The notes beneath the pieces were generated by a model. That model was not told where the DNA came from. It ran no database searches and was given only the letters and a program-made list of their open reading frames with translations. DNA of 64,000 nucleotides from Lysobacterales bacterium 66-474 (GTDB lineage Bacteria; Pseudomonadota; Gammaproteobacteria; Xanthomonadales; Rhodanobacteraceae): positions 1 through 64,000 of the forward strand of contig MKWP01000016.1 in NCBI GenBank assembly GCA_001899805.1. The letters run 5' to 3'. The position numbers and the translations under genes are program-made. Positions within the stretch are counted from its first letter, which is position 1, and every line of letters starts with the position of its first letter. Positions 10,901 through 17,894 of the stretch are shown in pieces.

Positions 10901-12498
10901 GCGCGATCAACGAGGGCAGTCAAGGCACCGTCACCGCGGGCATCCTCACCGGCAGTGCTGCACACGGCGTGCAATTGACCGGCAGCAACGCCGTCAACAA
11001 CCTGGGCAACTTCAAGGCCAACGGATTGGCGCTGACCAATGGCCAGGCGTTGACGGTGATGGCCGGCACCACGGTCGATGGCGGCGCCAATACCGCGCTG
11101 ACCGTCACCGGCAGCAACGGCAACCTGACCATCGATGGCACCTTGAAGGGCACCACGACCACGCTCAAGGCTTCCGGCGCCATCGACGAAGGCGCGCAAG
11201 GGGCGTTGATCGCCGGCACGCTGACCGGAAATTCGATCGGCAGCACCACGCTGGACGGCACCAACGATGTCGACAACCTCGGCAACTTCACCGCGGCCGG
11301 TTTCAGCCTGACCACGGATTCCGGGCTGACGGTGGTCGCGGGCAGTACCGTCGACGGCGGCGCCACCACCACGCTCGAAACCACGGGTGCAGGCAACGAC
11401 CTGACGATCGACGGCACGGTCAAGGGCGGTCTGGCCACGCTGGTATCGTCGGGCGCGATTGCAGAAGGCGCGAACGGCCTGGTGCAGGCGAACAGCCTGA
11501 CCGGCAGCTCGGTCGGCGACACCAGGCTCACGCAAACCGGGATTGACGCGCTGAATGCGTTCAAGGCGAAAAACTTTTACCTGACCAACACCAAGGCCTT
11601 GGTGGTGGGCGGTCCGCTGACGACCACCGGCAACGCAGGCGACATCAGCCTTGCCACCACCGGCAACGGCAACGCGCTGACGGTGAATCAGGCGGTGCAG
11701 GGCGCGGCCATCACGCTCGCTTCCGCGGGCGACCTCACCGTCGCCAATGCCGTGACCGGCACCAAGGTAGGCCTCGCTGCGAATGGCAATCTGGTGATCG
11801 ATGCGGCCGTGAACAGCGGCGCGGGCACCACCACCTTGACGCAAACCGGCAACGGCACGATCACCGGCGGCGCCAACGGCAGCATCACCGCCGCCACCCT
11901 CGCCGGCAGCGCCACCGGCACCACCACGCTGGGATCGGCAGGCCAGTTCATGGGCAACCACGTCGGCGTCCTTGGCGGATTCTCGTCGAAGGCCGGCTTC
12001 AGTCTTACCAATGATGGAACACTGACGCTGGCATCGGTGAACGGCAGCGCCTACACCGTGGACGCCGGCAAGTCGGATCTCTACCTCGCCGTGCGCAATG
12101 GCGACCTGCTGCAAAACGGCACCACGTGGCTGTACGATGGCGCCGGTACCTGGTCGGCCAGCGGACACATCGGCCTGGCCAACGCACCGATCTACGTCAC
12201 CGGCACCAGTCCACAGGTCATTGCCGCGATCGGGCTGCCGCCGGCGTACTTCTACGCCGTGGACTACAACGGCAACCTGTTGCCGTTGACGGGGGCAACC
12301 AGCGTGAACGTGCCGACTTCCATCCTTTCCAGTCGCTCCCAGGGCGTCAATGGCCATTCCGACCAGTACATCGACGTCGGCGTGATCACCGCTACGTATC
12401 GCGCCTATGGGGTGGTGCCGCCCGGCCTGCTGCTGCCGGCCGACCAGCGGCAGTGCTCGCCGGACCAGCCTTCCCCGGAATGCCCGGACAACAATTGA
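4918..12498 (+). CDS. Two-partner secretion exoprotein (TpsA), filamentous-haemagglutinin/HMW-type adhesin
   Basis: 2526 residues. The start at 4918 has a GAGGGGAG ribosome site and gives the long, basic, extended signal peptide typical of TpsA proteins, ending near TAAAASG at about residue 50; an inner ATG at 4984 is the alternative. The TPS domain follows (about residues 52-190) with INSNGQIFLINTHGIIFGAG and VGGLVAST; the usual NPNG box reads NTHG here. The remainder is Gly/Thr/Ser/Asn-rich beta-helix sequence with three tandem-repeat blocks. It ends in a Pro/Cys tail (QCSPDQPSPECPDNN) that might act as a C-terminal retention element. The likely role is a secreted or surface-retained adhesin or contact factor; no toxin domain is recognisable at the C-terminus. 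It forms an operon with the TpsB gene 13 nt upstream. Confidence 0.92.
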   Translation: MHANHRNSQHAARPAHHGRDDRMSWLRYKHLAFGVGLALGSLLVCGTAAAASGVSAGESPTGGKVVGGAGSIVQNGAETIIKQQSRLLALDWQTFNVGKDATVLFKQPGVSAIALNRILDQNPSQIFGKINSNGQIFLINTHGIIFGAGAQLNVGGLVASTLDLTPDDFLKQHFNLDAHGGHAGVVNHGTIAAASGGSVSLIGGNVQNSGLIVADYGRINLDGADKAVLDFDGNGLINVQITGALQQRFDTEQSAVANKGTLKSASGTVVLQASAARDLFTDLVNNAGVIDAHGISTDGGVVRLVGSGGNAVSSGRIDASGVHGGSVQVLSDHNVGITGGRVDASGRDGGGSIRVGGGWQGGEGLQTAAATYIAPDATLTADAMQRGKGGSVVVWGDRVNNFYGSISARGGALGGDGGRVETSSHDGLNAQGRVDASAAHGKAGMWLLDPRNVDIITGGGGSLAGTAPNLYYSAATNNSTIDPTVINGALTGGTNVSVFTGTGGGQNGDITVTSAITAAGAGALYLKAAGSILLNADISGKDASNPLNVYLWANYGGAATDLAYSGLKACASCVVTLGDTANAAITTFGGAVDIRTGDASHAGGAVNIGNGTFTGTIDTSGTVAGALNVDANGITQMTTAGSSITAGAATLKGGSGAISLTNSGNDFSGTVNLAGGTTQITGNNNLTLGTLATGALTAISNSGALSLSGNGSINGVLTAQAVTSITVDGSLTGLTGVAFSGAGPTGTGSLTGTGAVTGLGSTAFTLTGSKAGTAGGIGFSGFSAADTTTVTGASGFDYATRVSEGMAFAAATSVTGTGAITNLGSTTFNLTGNQAGTAGSTGFSGFNAADTTTVTGASGFDYATRVSEGMAFAAATSVTGSGAITNLGSTAFNLTGNQAGTAGSIGFSGFNAADTTTVTGASGFDYATKVSEGMAFAAATSVTGTGAITNLGSTTFNLTGNQAGTAGSTGFSGFNAADTTTVTGASGFDIGSKIGEGMTFANATSVAGTGTTATITGSGQTYTLDSSTADKGSGNGVTWTSFGSIDDATGTVHFGTNGSLTGNVTAATLDYGSYASAVSFDLSAGNGASTGIGGNWTGVTAVIGSGNVDTIKGNNQTYALTGAGVGNNGAVNWTSFENVADSGSGTINTTGGQSYNLTGANAGTVATLLPGGFTGIGNLNDAASTIHFGTNGSLTGNVTAATLDYGSYASAVSFDLSAGNGATTGIGGSWTGVTAVIGSGNTDTIKGNNQSYALTGAGTGNNGAVNWTSFENVADSGAGTINTTGGQSYSLTGANAGTVATLLPGGFTGIGNLNDAAGTIHFGSNGSLTGNVTAATLDYGSYASAVSFDLSAGNGATTGIGGTWTGVTAVIGSGNVDTIKGNNQTYALTGAGTGNNGAVNWTSFENVADSGAGTIVASNQNWALTGNDQGTVTTLSGSFTGIGSLVDTGTGHFTMHSGADGSLSGSLDAGTGGTLDYTGYTTPVNVNLAGTGSTGIAGNLAGISTILADSNLGVSGTAAGSLTVTNTGAGRTTRLGTLAVGNGLTVNAGGAVLQGSGPLTVGGTTSILAGGNAITLGNVNNDFTGSVTVAGAGITLADKNDLNIAGLTNSGNGDVSLVAGGALFGVGAINAGTGNITLAANGGALNTAALTGGNITLTGAGGIVLGSNVTAGGALSLTSGSTISQNVGTVITAASLTGSSVGTTILEGNNAIGSLGDFTAAGFSLTSGQALTVAAGATVDGGAGTTLTTTGAGSDLTINGTVQGTTTELTSSGAIAEGNAGIIKATTLTGSSAGDTTLAGANQIGTLAQFSAVNFSLVNAAALTVQGPLVTTGNISLTTTGPGNVLSVGQTLTGGMISLASAGDLSVVRAIQGTTINLTANGNLAIDAAVNSGSGVTTLVQNGAAGTISQSSTGTITAGTLTGAAQGSVALTGANAIANLGDFTAAGFSLTNASALTVTAGSTVDGGDSTALKTGGDLTLDGNVKGTLTSLVSSGAINEGSQGTVTAGILTGSAAHGVQLTGSNAVNNLGNFKANGLALTNGQALTVMAGTTVDGGANTALTVTGSNGNLTIDGTLKGTTTTLKASGAIDEGAQGALIAGTLTGNSIGSTTLDGTNDVDNLGNFTAAGFSLTTDSGLTVVAGSTVDGGATTTLETTGAGNDLTIDGTVKGGLATLVSSGAIAEGANGLVQANSLTGSSVGDTRLTQTGIDALNAFKAKNFYLTNTKALVVGGPLTTTGNAGDISLATTGNGNALTVNQAVQGAAITLASAGDLTVANAVTGTKVGLAANGNLVIDAAVNSGAGTTTLTQTGNGTITGGANGSITAATLAGSATGTTTLGSAGQFMGNHVGVLGGFSSKAGFSLTNDGTLTLASVNGSAYTVDAGKSDLYLAVRNGDLLQNGTTWLYDGAGTWSASGHIGLANAPIYVTGTSPQVIAAIGLPPAYFYAVDYNGNLLPLTGATSVNVPTSILSSRSQGVNGHSDQYIDVGVITATYRAYGVVPPGLLLPADQRQCSPDQPSPECPDNN
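7186..7953 (+). repeat. Four tandem 192-nt (64-residue) repeats inside the TpsA gene
   Basis: The anchor GCGGCCGAC/GCCGCCGAC falls at 7267, 7459, 7651 and 7843, a strict 192-nt period that keeps frame. The protein unit contains NLTGNQAGTAGS and DTTTVTGASGFD. Positions 7327-7500 and 7711-7884 look identical by eye over about 174 nt, which points to recent duplication or gene conversion. Loss or gain of units by recombination would not break the frame. Confidence 0.9.
8056..9160 (+). repeat. Three tandem 402-nt (134-residue) repeats inside the TpsA gene
   Basis: The phrase encoding NGSLTGNVTAATLDYGS begins at 8080, 8482 and 8884, an exact 402-nt spacing. Each unit also carries GNNGAVNWTSFENVADSG. 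The third copy diverges after about 9160. Nucleotide similarity is very high, so this block is a second substrate for in-frame homologous recombination. Confidence 0.88.
9940..12020 (+). repeat. About seven degenerate 270-nt repeats in the C-terminal half of TpsA
   Basis: Recurring motifs FTAAGFSLT, ALTV and TVDGG appear near 10068, 10345, 10744, 11011, 11287, 11560 and 11980, mostly 267-277 nt apart, with one gap of about 400 nt. They are more diverged than the two upstream arrays, so they look older. They fit successive coils of a beta-helix. Confidence 0.7.
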
Positions 12499-12499
12499 C

Positions 12500-13654
12500 A
12501 TGCAGATATCCAGGTCGAATCCGTCAAGCATCCGCTGGCCACGCGAAGTCGCAAGGGCGATTCGCATCTGCGCGCTGGGAGGCGTGCTGACGCTTGCGGC
12601 CTTGGCTGCCTCCGCCCAGCAGGTGGCGCCGCGTCTCACCGGCGCGATGGTCATCGCCGACCTTGCCAAGGTGCAGCAAGCCGTGAAGGCGCGCGGCGAC
12701 GGCACGCAAGACGCCGACTTGCAGGCGGTCGATGGGCAGCTGCAACGCATGGGCGCGAACTTGCGCAAAATGCTGGGCGATGATTCGAACAAGCCGGTCG
12801 CGACCATCGACAAGGACGTTCGCGATGCCGCGATCCGCGCGGAGGCAGCGGCCAAGCGCGTGCAGGCATGGCTGGATGCCTCGGCAACGGCCTGCACCAG
12901 GGACGAAACCGGGGCGATGCTCGCCGCGCTCACCGCCACGCTGGAGCAATTGTCTGCCGATACCTCGTCACAGAAGGCACCGCTGCCGGTCATTGATGGC
13001 GTCGAAACGCTGGACCAGCGTCCGCTGTTCGTTCTGGGCAAGCAGGACGCGGTGCCGAAGTTCGTGTTGACCGGCGCCAACCTGGTGGACGCGCAATGCG
13101 CCAACCCCGAAGTGACGGTTGTCGGCGCCGACGGCAAACTGGTCGGCACGCAACCACAACTCGTCGCCGCGCAGCCGGGTCGCGTCGAACTGCAATGGCC
13201 CGGGGCCGCCAACCTGGCGCCGGGTGCCTACACCTTGCGGCTGGCGGCGGAACGCAAGGGGTTCCTGTTCGGATGCACGTCGCAGCCACCTGCTGTCGCC
13301 GTGCTGCAGGTGGCGCCGCAGCAGCATTTCAAGGTTTCCTATGCGCTGATCGCAACTTGCGAGGGCCAATCCGCCCCGGTGTCGCTGGCTTCGGCAACGG
13401 TATCGATCACCGGCCGCGACCAGACCGTCACCCGCAGCGTCGATGTTTCCGCGTGCGGCACGCCTGCCTCCTACACCCTCACCGCCGCGGCAGGCGAGGC
13501 GCCCGGGCAGGAAACGAAGATGGGGCCGGTGACGCAGGGTCCGGATGCCGGCATCACTTCCGGACTGGGCAATGGCCTGACCATCAGCTGGGACCCGTCA
13601 CTGCATCAACTGCTGGTGCGCTCTGGCACGCGCACCTGCAAGGGCGTGTACTGA
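12500..13654 (+). CDS. Secreted protein of unknown function, third gene of the TPS locus
   Basis: 384 residues. The ATG at 12500 begins one base after the TpsA stop, so the two genes are almost certainly co-transcribed. A signal peptide is clear (ICALGGVLTLAALAASAQ). Residues about 45-160 are helical and charged, with no recognisable motif; the later part looks beta-rich (Ig-like, with APGAYTLRLAAE) and has scattered Cys pairs (FGCTSQ, ATCEGQ, VSACGT, TRTCKGVY), suggesting a disulfide-bonded periplasmic or surface protein. I do not recognise a family. Position suggests a role in maturation, retention or function of TpsA; that is inference from context only. Confidence 0.75.
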   Translation: MQISRSNPSSIRWPREVARAIRICALGGVLTLAALAASAQQVAPRLTGAMVIADLAKVQQAVKARGDGTQDADLQAVDGQLQRMGANLRKMLGDDSNKPVATIDKDVRDAAIRAEAAAKRVQAWLDASATACTRDETGAMLAALTATLEQLSADTSSQKAPLPVIDGVETLDQRPLFVLGKQDAVPKFVLTGANLVDAQCANPEVTVVGADGKLVGTQPQLVAAQPGRVELQWPGAANLAPGAYTLRLAAERKGFLFGCTSQPPAVAVLQVAPQQHFKVSYALIATCEGQSAPVSLASATVSITGRDQTVTRSVDVSACGTPASYTLTAAAGEAPGQETKMGPVTQGPDAGITSGLGNGLTISWDPSLHQLLVRSGTRTCKGVY

Positions 13655-13668
13655 GCTGTCGAGACAGG

Positions 13669-14712
13669 TCACTCGTCGGCGGACGATCCTGAAATGACCT
13701 GCAGTTCGCTCACCCCGCCCGGCGCCAGGTCTTTCATCAAGTCCGCAAAGGACATTCCCACCAGCCGCTGCGCGCGGCGCAGCAGGATCGGAACCGGGCT
13801 GGAAGGCTCGGCGCGCGCGTAGTAGTCGCAAATGTCGTCGATGCGGCGCAGCACGTCCTGCGGGCCATTGATCCGGCCGTTGCCCGCGACCGCATTCGCG
13901 CCGGCGGCTTCGCCAGCCTCGGTGCCAGCTTCCGCGGCGGCCTGAGGATTGCGGCGGACCAGCTGGGCGCCGAGAAACTTTTTCAACTCCTGGGCATCGG
14001 CCAGCAGCGGTTTCAATTCGGGCCCGGCGGTACCGACGTGCTCGCCGAACAGCTGGTCGATGGCGCGCACGTGTTCCAGCGTGCGGTCCACGGCCGCGAG
14101 GGTGCCGGTGAGCTCGTCTTCCGGACAATCCATGCAGCAAGCCTCGATTTCCGTCAGCGACGGTGGCGCGGGTGTCTCGCCCTCGCCTCCGGCCGGCGCT
14201 GCGGGTTTGAATTCGCCATTGGCGATGCGCAGGTCGCGCAACGAGAAGCGCCCGAGGCGCGACGATTGCACGAACGGCGTGGTCTGGAAATAACCGAGCG
14301 CCCCATCGAGGCTGCCGATCGGCGCCACCGCATTCACCCGCGCGGTGGGATCGTTGTCGTCCTCGGCATCCAGCTGCGGATGCACCCCGTCCCACCAGGT
14401 TTCCAGCAGGCCACGCACCAACTCCATACCGGCTGCCCAACCCGGCATACCCGAGGTGCGGAGCCATGCGGTCGACAGGTGCACCGCCACGCGCAGATCC
14501 TTGGAGCGACGCAGCAAAGCCAGCGCCATGTCGGCGACGCTGTCCCAATCGGGCTCTTCCGCTGCCTTGACGTCGTCGCCCATTACCCGCTCGGCCTTGG
14601 GCGCGGCGGCGCGTTCCAGGGCGAGGAAGTCGGCGTCGTACTCCAGATCCAGTCCGGTCGGCGACGCTTCGTCGACGGGCGCGAGCAACGCGTCGAGCGC
14701 GAAATCGGTCAT
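13669..14712 (-). CDS. tssA: Type VI secretion system protein TssA (ImpA family)
   Basis: 347 residues. The N-terminal ImpA domain is clear (LLAPVDEASPTGLDLEYDAD at residues 10-29, then WDSVADMALALLRRSKDLR and TWWDGVHPQLD at about 105). The C-terminal segment EPSSPVPILLRRAQRLVGM matches the short TssA1-type end. TssA contacts the baseplate and caps the growing sheath, so it needs the other Tss proteins; none is encoded in the window. It is convergent with the TPS operon (14 nt between stops) and divergent from dnaG. Either the rest of a T6SS cluster lies elsewhere, or this is an orphan. Confidence 0.9.
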   Translation of the reverse strand: MTDFALDALLAPVDEASPTGLDLEYDADFLALERAAAPKAERVMGDDVKAAEEPDWDSVADMALALLRRSKDLRVAVHLSTAWLRTSGMPGWAAGMELVRGLLETWWDGVHPQLDAEDDNDPTARVNAVAPIGSLDGALGYFQTTPFVQSSRLGRFSLRDLRIANGEFKPAAPAGGEGETPAPPSLTEIEACCMDCPEDELTGTLAAVDRTLEHVRAIDQLFGEHVGTAGPELKPLLADAQELKKFLGAQLVRRNPQAAAEAGTEAGEAAGANAVAGNGRINGPQDVLRRIDDICDYYARAEPSSPVPILLRRAQRLVGMSFADLMKDLAPGGVSELQVISGSSADE

Positions 14713-15037
14713 GGCGGATCCCCTCTATCTGACTGACCCGCATGGTAACGCGAGAGCCGGCCCGCGGGTATGGCCGGATTCGACCGAATGCCGATGCCGT
14801 TCCCGCCATCTCCAACGTTGCGACGGCGCTGATCGCGTCTGCTGCCCGCGCATGGCATCCTAGGGCACTTTCAACTCAAGTGCTGACGAGAAGGCCCCCT
14901 TCAGCCCTTCGGGCAGCTTCCCCCCGCATGCGGGGAAACCAGGCATTTCTTCCCCCGCGCGTAGCGCGGGGGAAGGTGCCGAAGGCGGATGGGGGTGCTT
15001 TTCGTAACCATCAATACGGAAATTGCTCCAGCGCGTC
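14713..15037. repeat. tssA-dnaG intergenic region with strong palindromic (REP-like) hairpins
   Basis: This 325-nt gap holds no convincing gene. It contains a small hairpin GCACTT/AAGTGC (14865-14883), a hairpin TTCCCCCCGCATGCGGGGAA (14918-14937) and a second with 11-bp arms, TTCCCCCGCGC/GCGCGGGGGAA (14950-14974). They lie in a CTTCGGGCAG...GTGCCGAAGG frame typical of intergenic REP doublets in Xanthomonadales. Both divergent promoters should lie here, but I could not place them with confidence. Confidence 0.6.
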
Positions 15038-16837
15038 ATGCCCGGCCTGATCCCCGAACGCTTCATCGACGAACTGCTGGCCCGCGTCGACATCGTCGAC
15101 GTGGTGCAGCAGCGCGTGCCGCTGAAACGCGCGGGCCGCGAGTGGACCGCGTGCTGCCCGTTCCACGACGAACGCACGCCATCGTTCTACGTCAGCCCCG
15201 CGAAGCAGTTCTACCACTGCTTCGGCTGCGGAGCGCACGGCAGCGCGGTGCGTTTCCTGATGGAGTACGACCGGCTGGAGTTCCCCGACGCGGTCGAGGA
15301 ACTCGCGCAATCGGTCGGCCTGGCCGTGCCGCACGAAGGCGGGTCTTCGCGGCCACGCGAAGACCACACCGATCTTTACGCGTTGCTGGATGGCGCGGCA
15401 GGTTTCTATCAGGCGCAATTGCCCGACAACGACGCCGCACGCGCGTACTGCAGGAAGCGCGGCCTCGACAAGGACATCATCGAACGCTTCCGCATCGGCT
15501 GGGCGCCGGGCGGCTGGGACGCGGTGAAGCGCGCGCTCGGTACCAGCGATGCGCGGGTGAAAATGCTGGAACAGGCCGGCATGCTTTCGACCGGCGACAA
15601 GGGCAAGCAGTACGACCGCTTCCGCGAGCGATTGATGTTCCCGATCCTCGACCGGCGCGGACGGGTGATCGCCTTTGGCGGAAGGATCATTTCTTCCAGC
15701 GCGCGCCCTGCGCGCGAAGATCAAGAGCCGGGCATCCCTGCCGCGGGTTCTCACCGCGGCGATGGCCCGAAGTACCTCAACTCACCCGAGACGCCGCTGT
15801 TCCACAAGGGCCGCGAGCTGTTCGCATTGTGGCAGGTACGGCAAGCCAACACCAAGCTGGAACGCCTGATCGTGGTCGAGGGCTACATGGACGTGGTGTC
15901 GCTGCACCAGGCCGGCGTGACGCAGGCCGTCGCGACGTTGGGCACCGCGACCACCAATGAACATGCGGAATTGTTGTTCCGCGCCGCACCCGACGTGTTC
16001 TTCTGCTTCGACGGCGATCGCGCCGGCCGCAGCGCCGCGTGGCGCGCACTGGAATCGGTGCTGCCGCGGATGCGCGACGGACGCCAGGCATTCTTTTTGT
16101 TTTTGCCGGAAAACGAAGATCCCGACACGCTGGTGCGTAAGGAAGGCCGGGAAGGTTTCGAGGCACGCCTGAAAAATGCAACGCCGCTGTCGGAATATTT
16201 CTACGCCTATCTCTCGCACGATGTGAACGTAGCCACGCTGGACGGCCGCGCACGCTTGGCCGAACACGCGAAGCCACTGCTCGCGAAGTTGCCCGATGGC
16301 GCGTTTCGCGACCTGATGTTTGCTGAGCTGGAGAAACGCACGGGCGTGCAGCCAACACACGCCGCGCCACCGGCTTCAAGCCGACCGGCGACGTCCGCCA
16401 ACAACACACCGCGCCGCACCTTGGTCCGCAGCGCCATCGCGATGCTGCTCACCGAGCCGTCGCTGGCGCAGGACGTCACGCTGCCCCACGCCTTCGCCGG
16501 GCTGGACAAGCCGGGCATTCCGTTGCTGACCGAGTTGCTGGATTTCCTGCAGGAGCGGCCCGGCATCAACACCGCGCTGCTACTGGAACACTTTGCGGGC
16601 CGCGAAGAGTCGGCCGCGCTGCAAAAACTCGCGCTCACGGAATTTCCCGGTGAACCCGAAGCCCTGCGTGCGGAATTCACCGACGCGATCCGCAAGCTTG
16701 CCGAACAAACCACGCAACAGCAGCTGGATGGCCTGATCCGCAAGCAGTCGGAGGGCGCGCTGGACGAGGCGGAGAAAAACGAATTGCGTAGACTGCTGGC
16801 GCGCAAGGCCAACGCGGGGCCACCCCAGCCTGTTTGA
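15038..16837 (+). CDS. dnaG: DNA primase DnaG
   Basis: 599 residues, normal length. It makes RNA primers at the replication fork with DnaB helicase. The ATG at 15038 gives the family N-terminus MPGLIPERFIDELLARVDIV. The CHC2-type zinc finger is present (CCPFHDERTPSF ... HCFGCG). The TOPRIM core follows, with VVEGYMDVV, LGTATTNEH and CFDGDRAG carrying the metal-binding acidic residues. A C-terminal helicase-binding region extends from about residue 440. It is not flanked by rpsU or rpoD: tssA lies upstream on the other strand, and a GFA-family gene converges with a 11-nt gap. Confidence 0.97.
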   Translation: MPGLIPERFIDELLARVDIVDVVQQRVPLKRAGREWTACCPFHDERTPSFYVSPAKQFYHCFGCGAHGSAVRFLMEYDRLEFPDAVEELAQSVGLAVPHEGGSSRPREDHTDLYALLDGAAGFYQAQLPDNDAARAYCRKRGLDKDIIERFRIGWAPGGWDAVKRALGTSDARVKMLEQAGMLSTGDKGKQYDRFRERLMFPILDRRGRVIAFGGRIISSSARPAREDQEPGIPAAGSHRGDGPKYLNSPETPLFHKGRELFALWQVRQANTKLERLIVVEGYMDVVSLHQAGVTQAVATLGTATTNEHAELLFRAAPDVFFCFDGDRAGRSAAWRALESVLPRMRDGRQAFFLFLPENEDPDTLVRKEGREGFEARLKNATPLSEYFYAYLSHDVNVATLDGRARLAEHAKPLLAKLPDGAFRDLMFAELEKRTGVQPTHAAPPASSRPATSANNTPRRTLVRSAIAMLLTEPSLAQDVTLPHAFAGLDKPGIPLLTELLDFLQERPGINTALLLEHFAGREESAALQKLALTEFPGEPEALRAEFTDAIRKLAEQTTQQQLDGLIRKQSEGALDEAEKNELRRLLARKANAGPPQPV

Positions 16838-16848
16838 AACCAACACCG

Positions 16849-17250
16849 CTAGGAAGGGAACCCATCGAACGTGGGCAGCGTTTCCAGGTGCTGGTCCCAG
16901 GCCGCCCTGCTCGCCACGAAAAGGTGCGCGTCCGGCCGCTTCGACAAGGCCGTGTCGAGGCATCCGGCAGGCACGATCAACCCGAACGGCGACACAAGCG
17001 GCAGCGCCGAACCGCAGGTCGCGCAGAAACTCCGCTGGTGCCGGGTGCCGGGCAATGCGAAGGTGACCACCTTGTCTTCACCGGACAACCATTTCAACGA
17101 TGCCGACGACGTGAACAGGTTGGCGGCATGGGCCGAGCCTGTGTCCTTGCGACAGTGGTCGCAGTGGCACAGATAAAAGCGATCGAACGTGCCCTCGACG
17201 GTGAATTTCACGGCCCCGCACAGGCAGGAACCGGAATGGTGTTCGCTCAT
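16849..17250 (-). CDS. GFA / CENP-V domain protein (zinc-binding, Gfa-like)
   Basis: 133 residues. All zinc ligands of the GFA fold are visible: GSCLCGAVKF, the CHCDHC cluster, and FCATCGSAL. The family is named after glutathione-dependent formaldehyde-activating enzyme, but most short members have no proven activity. The start at 17250 (MSEHHSGSCLCG) gives the usual length. It lies 22 nt downstream of the glutathione peroxidase gene on the same strand, so the two are probably co-transcribed; a shared link to thiol or aldehyde stress is inference. Confidence 0.88.
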   Translation of the reverse strand: MSEHHSGSCLCGAVKFTVEGTFDRFYLCHCDHCRKDTGSAHAANLFTSSASLKWLSGEDKVVTFALPGTRHQRSFCATCGSALPLVSPFGLIVPAGCLDTALSKRPDAHLFVASRAAWDQHLETLPTFDGFPS

Positions 17251-17272
17251 TGCGTTCCCCGGACTGTCTCGT

Positions 17273-17761
17273 TCAAGCGCTGCCCAGCAACGCCTGGATG
17301 TCTTTCCCGATCTTCTCCGGCGTATCCGCCGAGGCATAACGCCGCACCACGTTGCCGTCGCGATCGACCAGGAATTTGGTGAAATTCCACTTGATGGCTT
17401 CCGATCCCAGCAGACCCGGTGCGGCGTGCTTGAGGAACTTGTACAGCGGGTGCGTATCGGCACCGTTGACGTCGATCTTCGCGAACAGCGGAAACGTCAC
17501 GTCGTATTTGGTCGAACAGAAATTGCGGATTTCATCCGCTTCGCCCGGCTCCTGATGCCCGAACTGGTTGCAGGGAAAGCCGAGGATCTCGAAACCCTGG
17601 CCCTTGTGCGCGCGATACAACGCTTCCAACCCTTCGTATTGCGGTGTGAACCCGCACTTCGAGGCGACGTTGACGATCAGCAGCGGCTTGCCGCGATACG
17701 CGTCCAGTTTCTGCGGCGTGCCGTCGAGCAAATCGGCTTCGAAATCGTAGATGGTTGTCAT
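17273..17761 (-). CDS. Glutathione peroxidase (Cys type)
   Basis: 162 residues. It reduces peroxides with thiols (glutathione or thioredoxin). The catalytic site is intact: Cys in NVASKCGFTPQY, Gln in CNQFGHQEPG, and Trp/Asn in KWNFTKFLVD. Cysteine replaces selenocysteine, as in most bacterial members. The ATG at 17761 follows a GGAG ribosome site. There is no signal peptide, so the enzyme is cytoplasmic. It is upstream of the GFA gene in the same direction and downstream of a palindromic element. Confidence 0.93.
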   Translation of the reverse strand: MTTIYDFEADLLDGTPQKLDAYRGKPLLIVNVASKCGFTPQYEGLEALYRAHKGQGFEILGFPCNQFGHQEPGEADEIRNFCSTKYDVTFPLFAKIDVNGADTHPLYKFLKHAAPGLLGSEAIKWNFTKFLVDRDGNVVRRYASADTPEKIGKDIQALLGSA

Positions 17762-17787
17762 GGCAGGAATCTCCGGACCCGTAAAAG

Positions 17788-17880
17788 GTAGGTTGGGATG
17801 AGCGCCCTTTGCGAACCCCAACAGGGCGAACGACGATGTTGGGTTTCGCCCGCAAAAGGCGCGGGCTCTACCCAACCTAC
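17788..17880. repeat. 93-bp palindromic element with GTAGGTTGGG ends
   Basis: The element is bounded by perfect 10-bp inverted ends GTAGGTTGGG and CCCAACCTAC, with further internal inverted pairs (CGCCCTTTGCG against CGCAAAAGGCG; CCCCAACA against TGTTGGG). It lies between mgtA and the glutathione peroxidase gene. A related but less regular copy (AGGTTGGGGTT ... GCCCAGCCTACC) lies near 61524-61586. This is an intergenic repeat family, possibly also a weak terminator for mgtA. Confidence 0.7.
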
Positions 17881-17894
17881 ACGCGCGGGTGATG

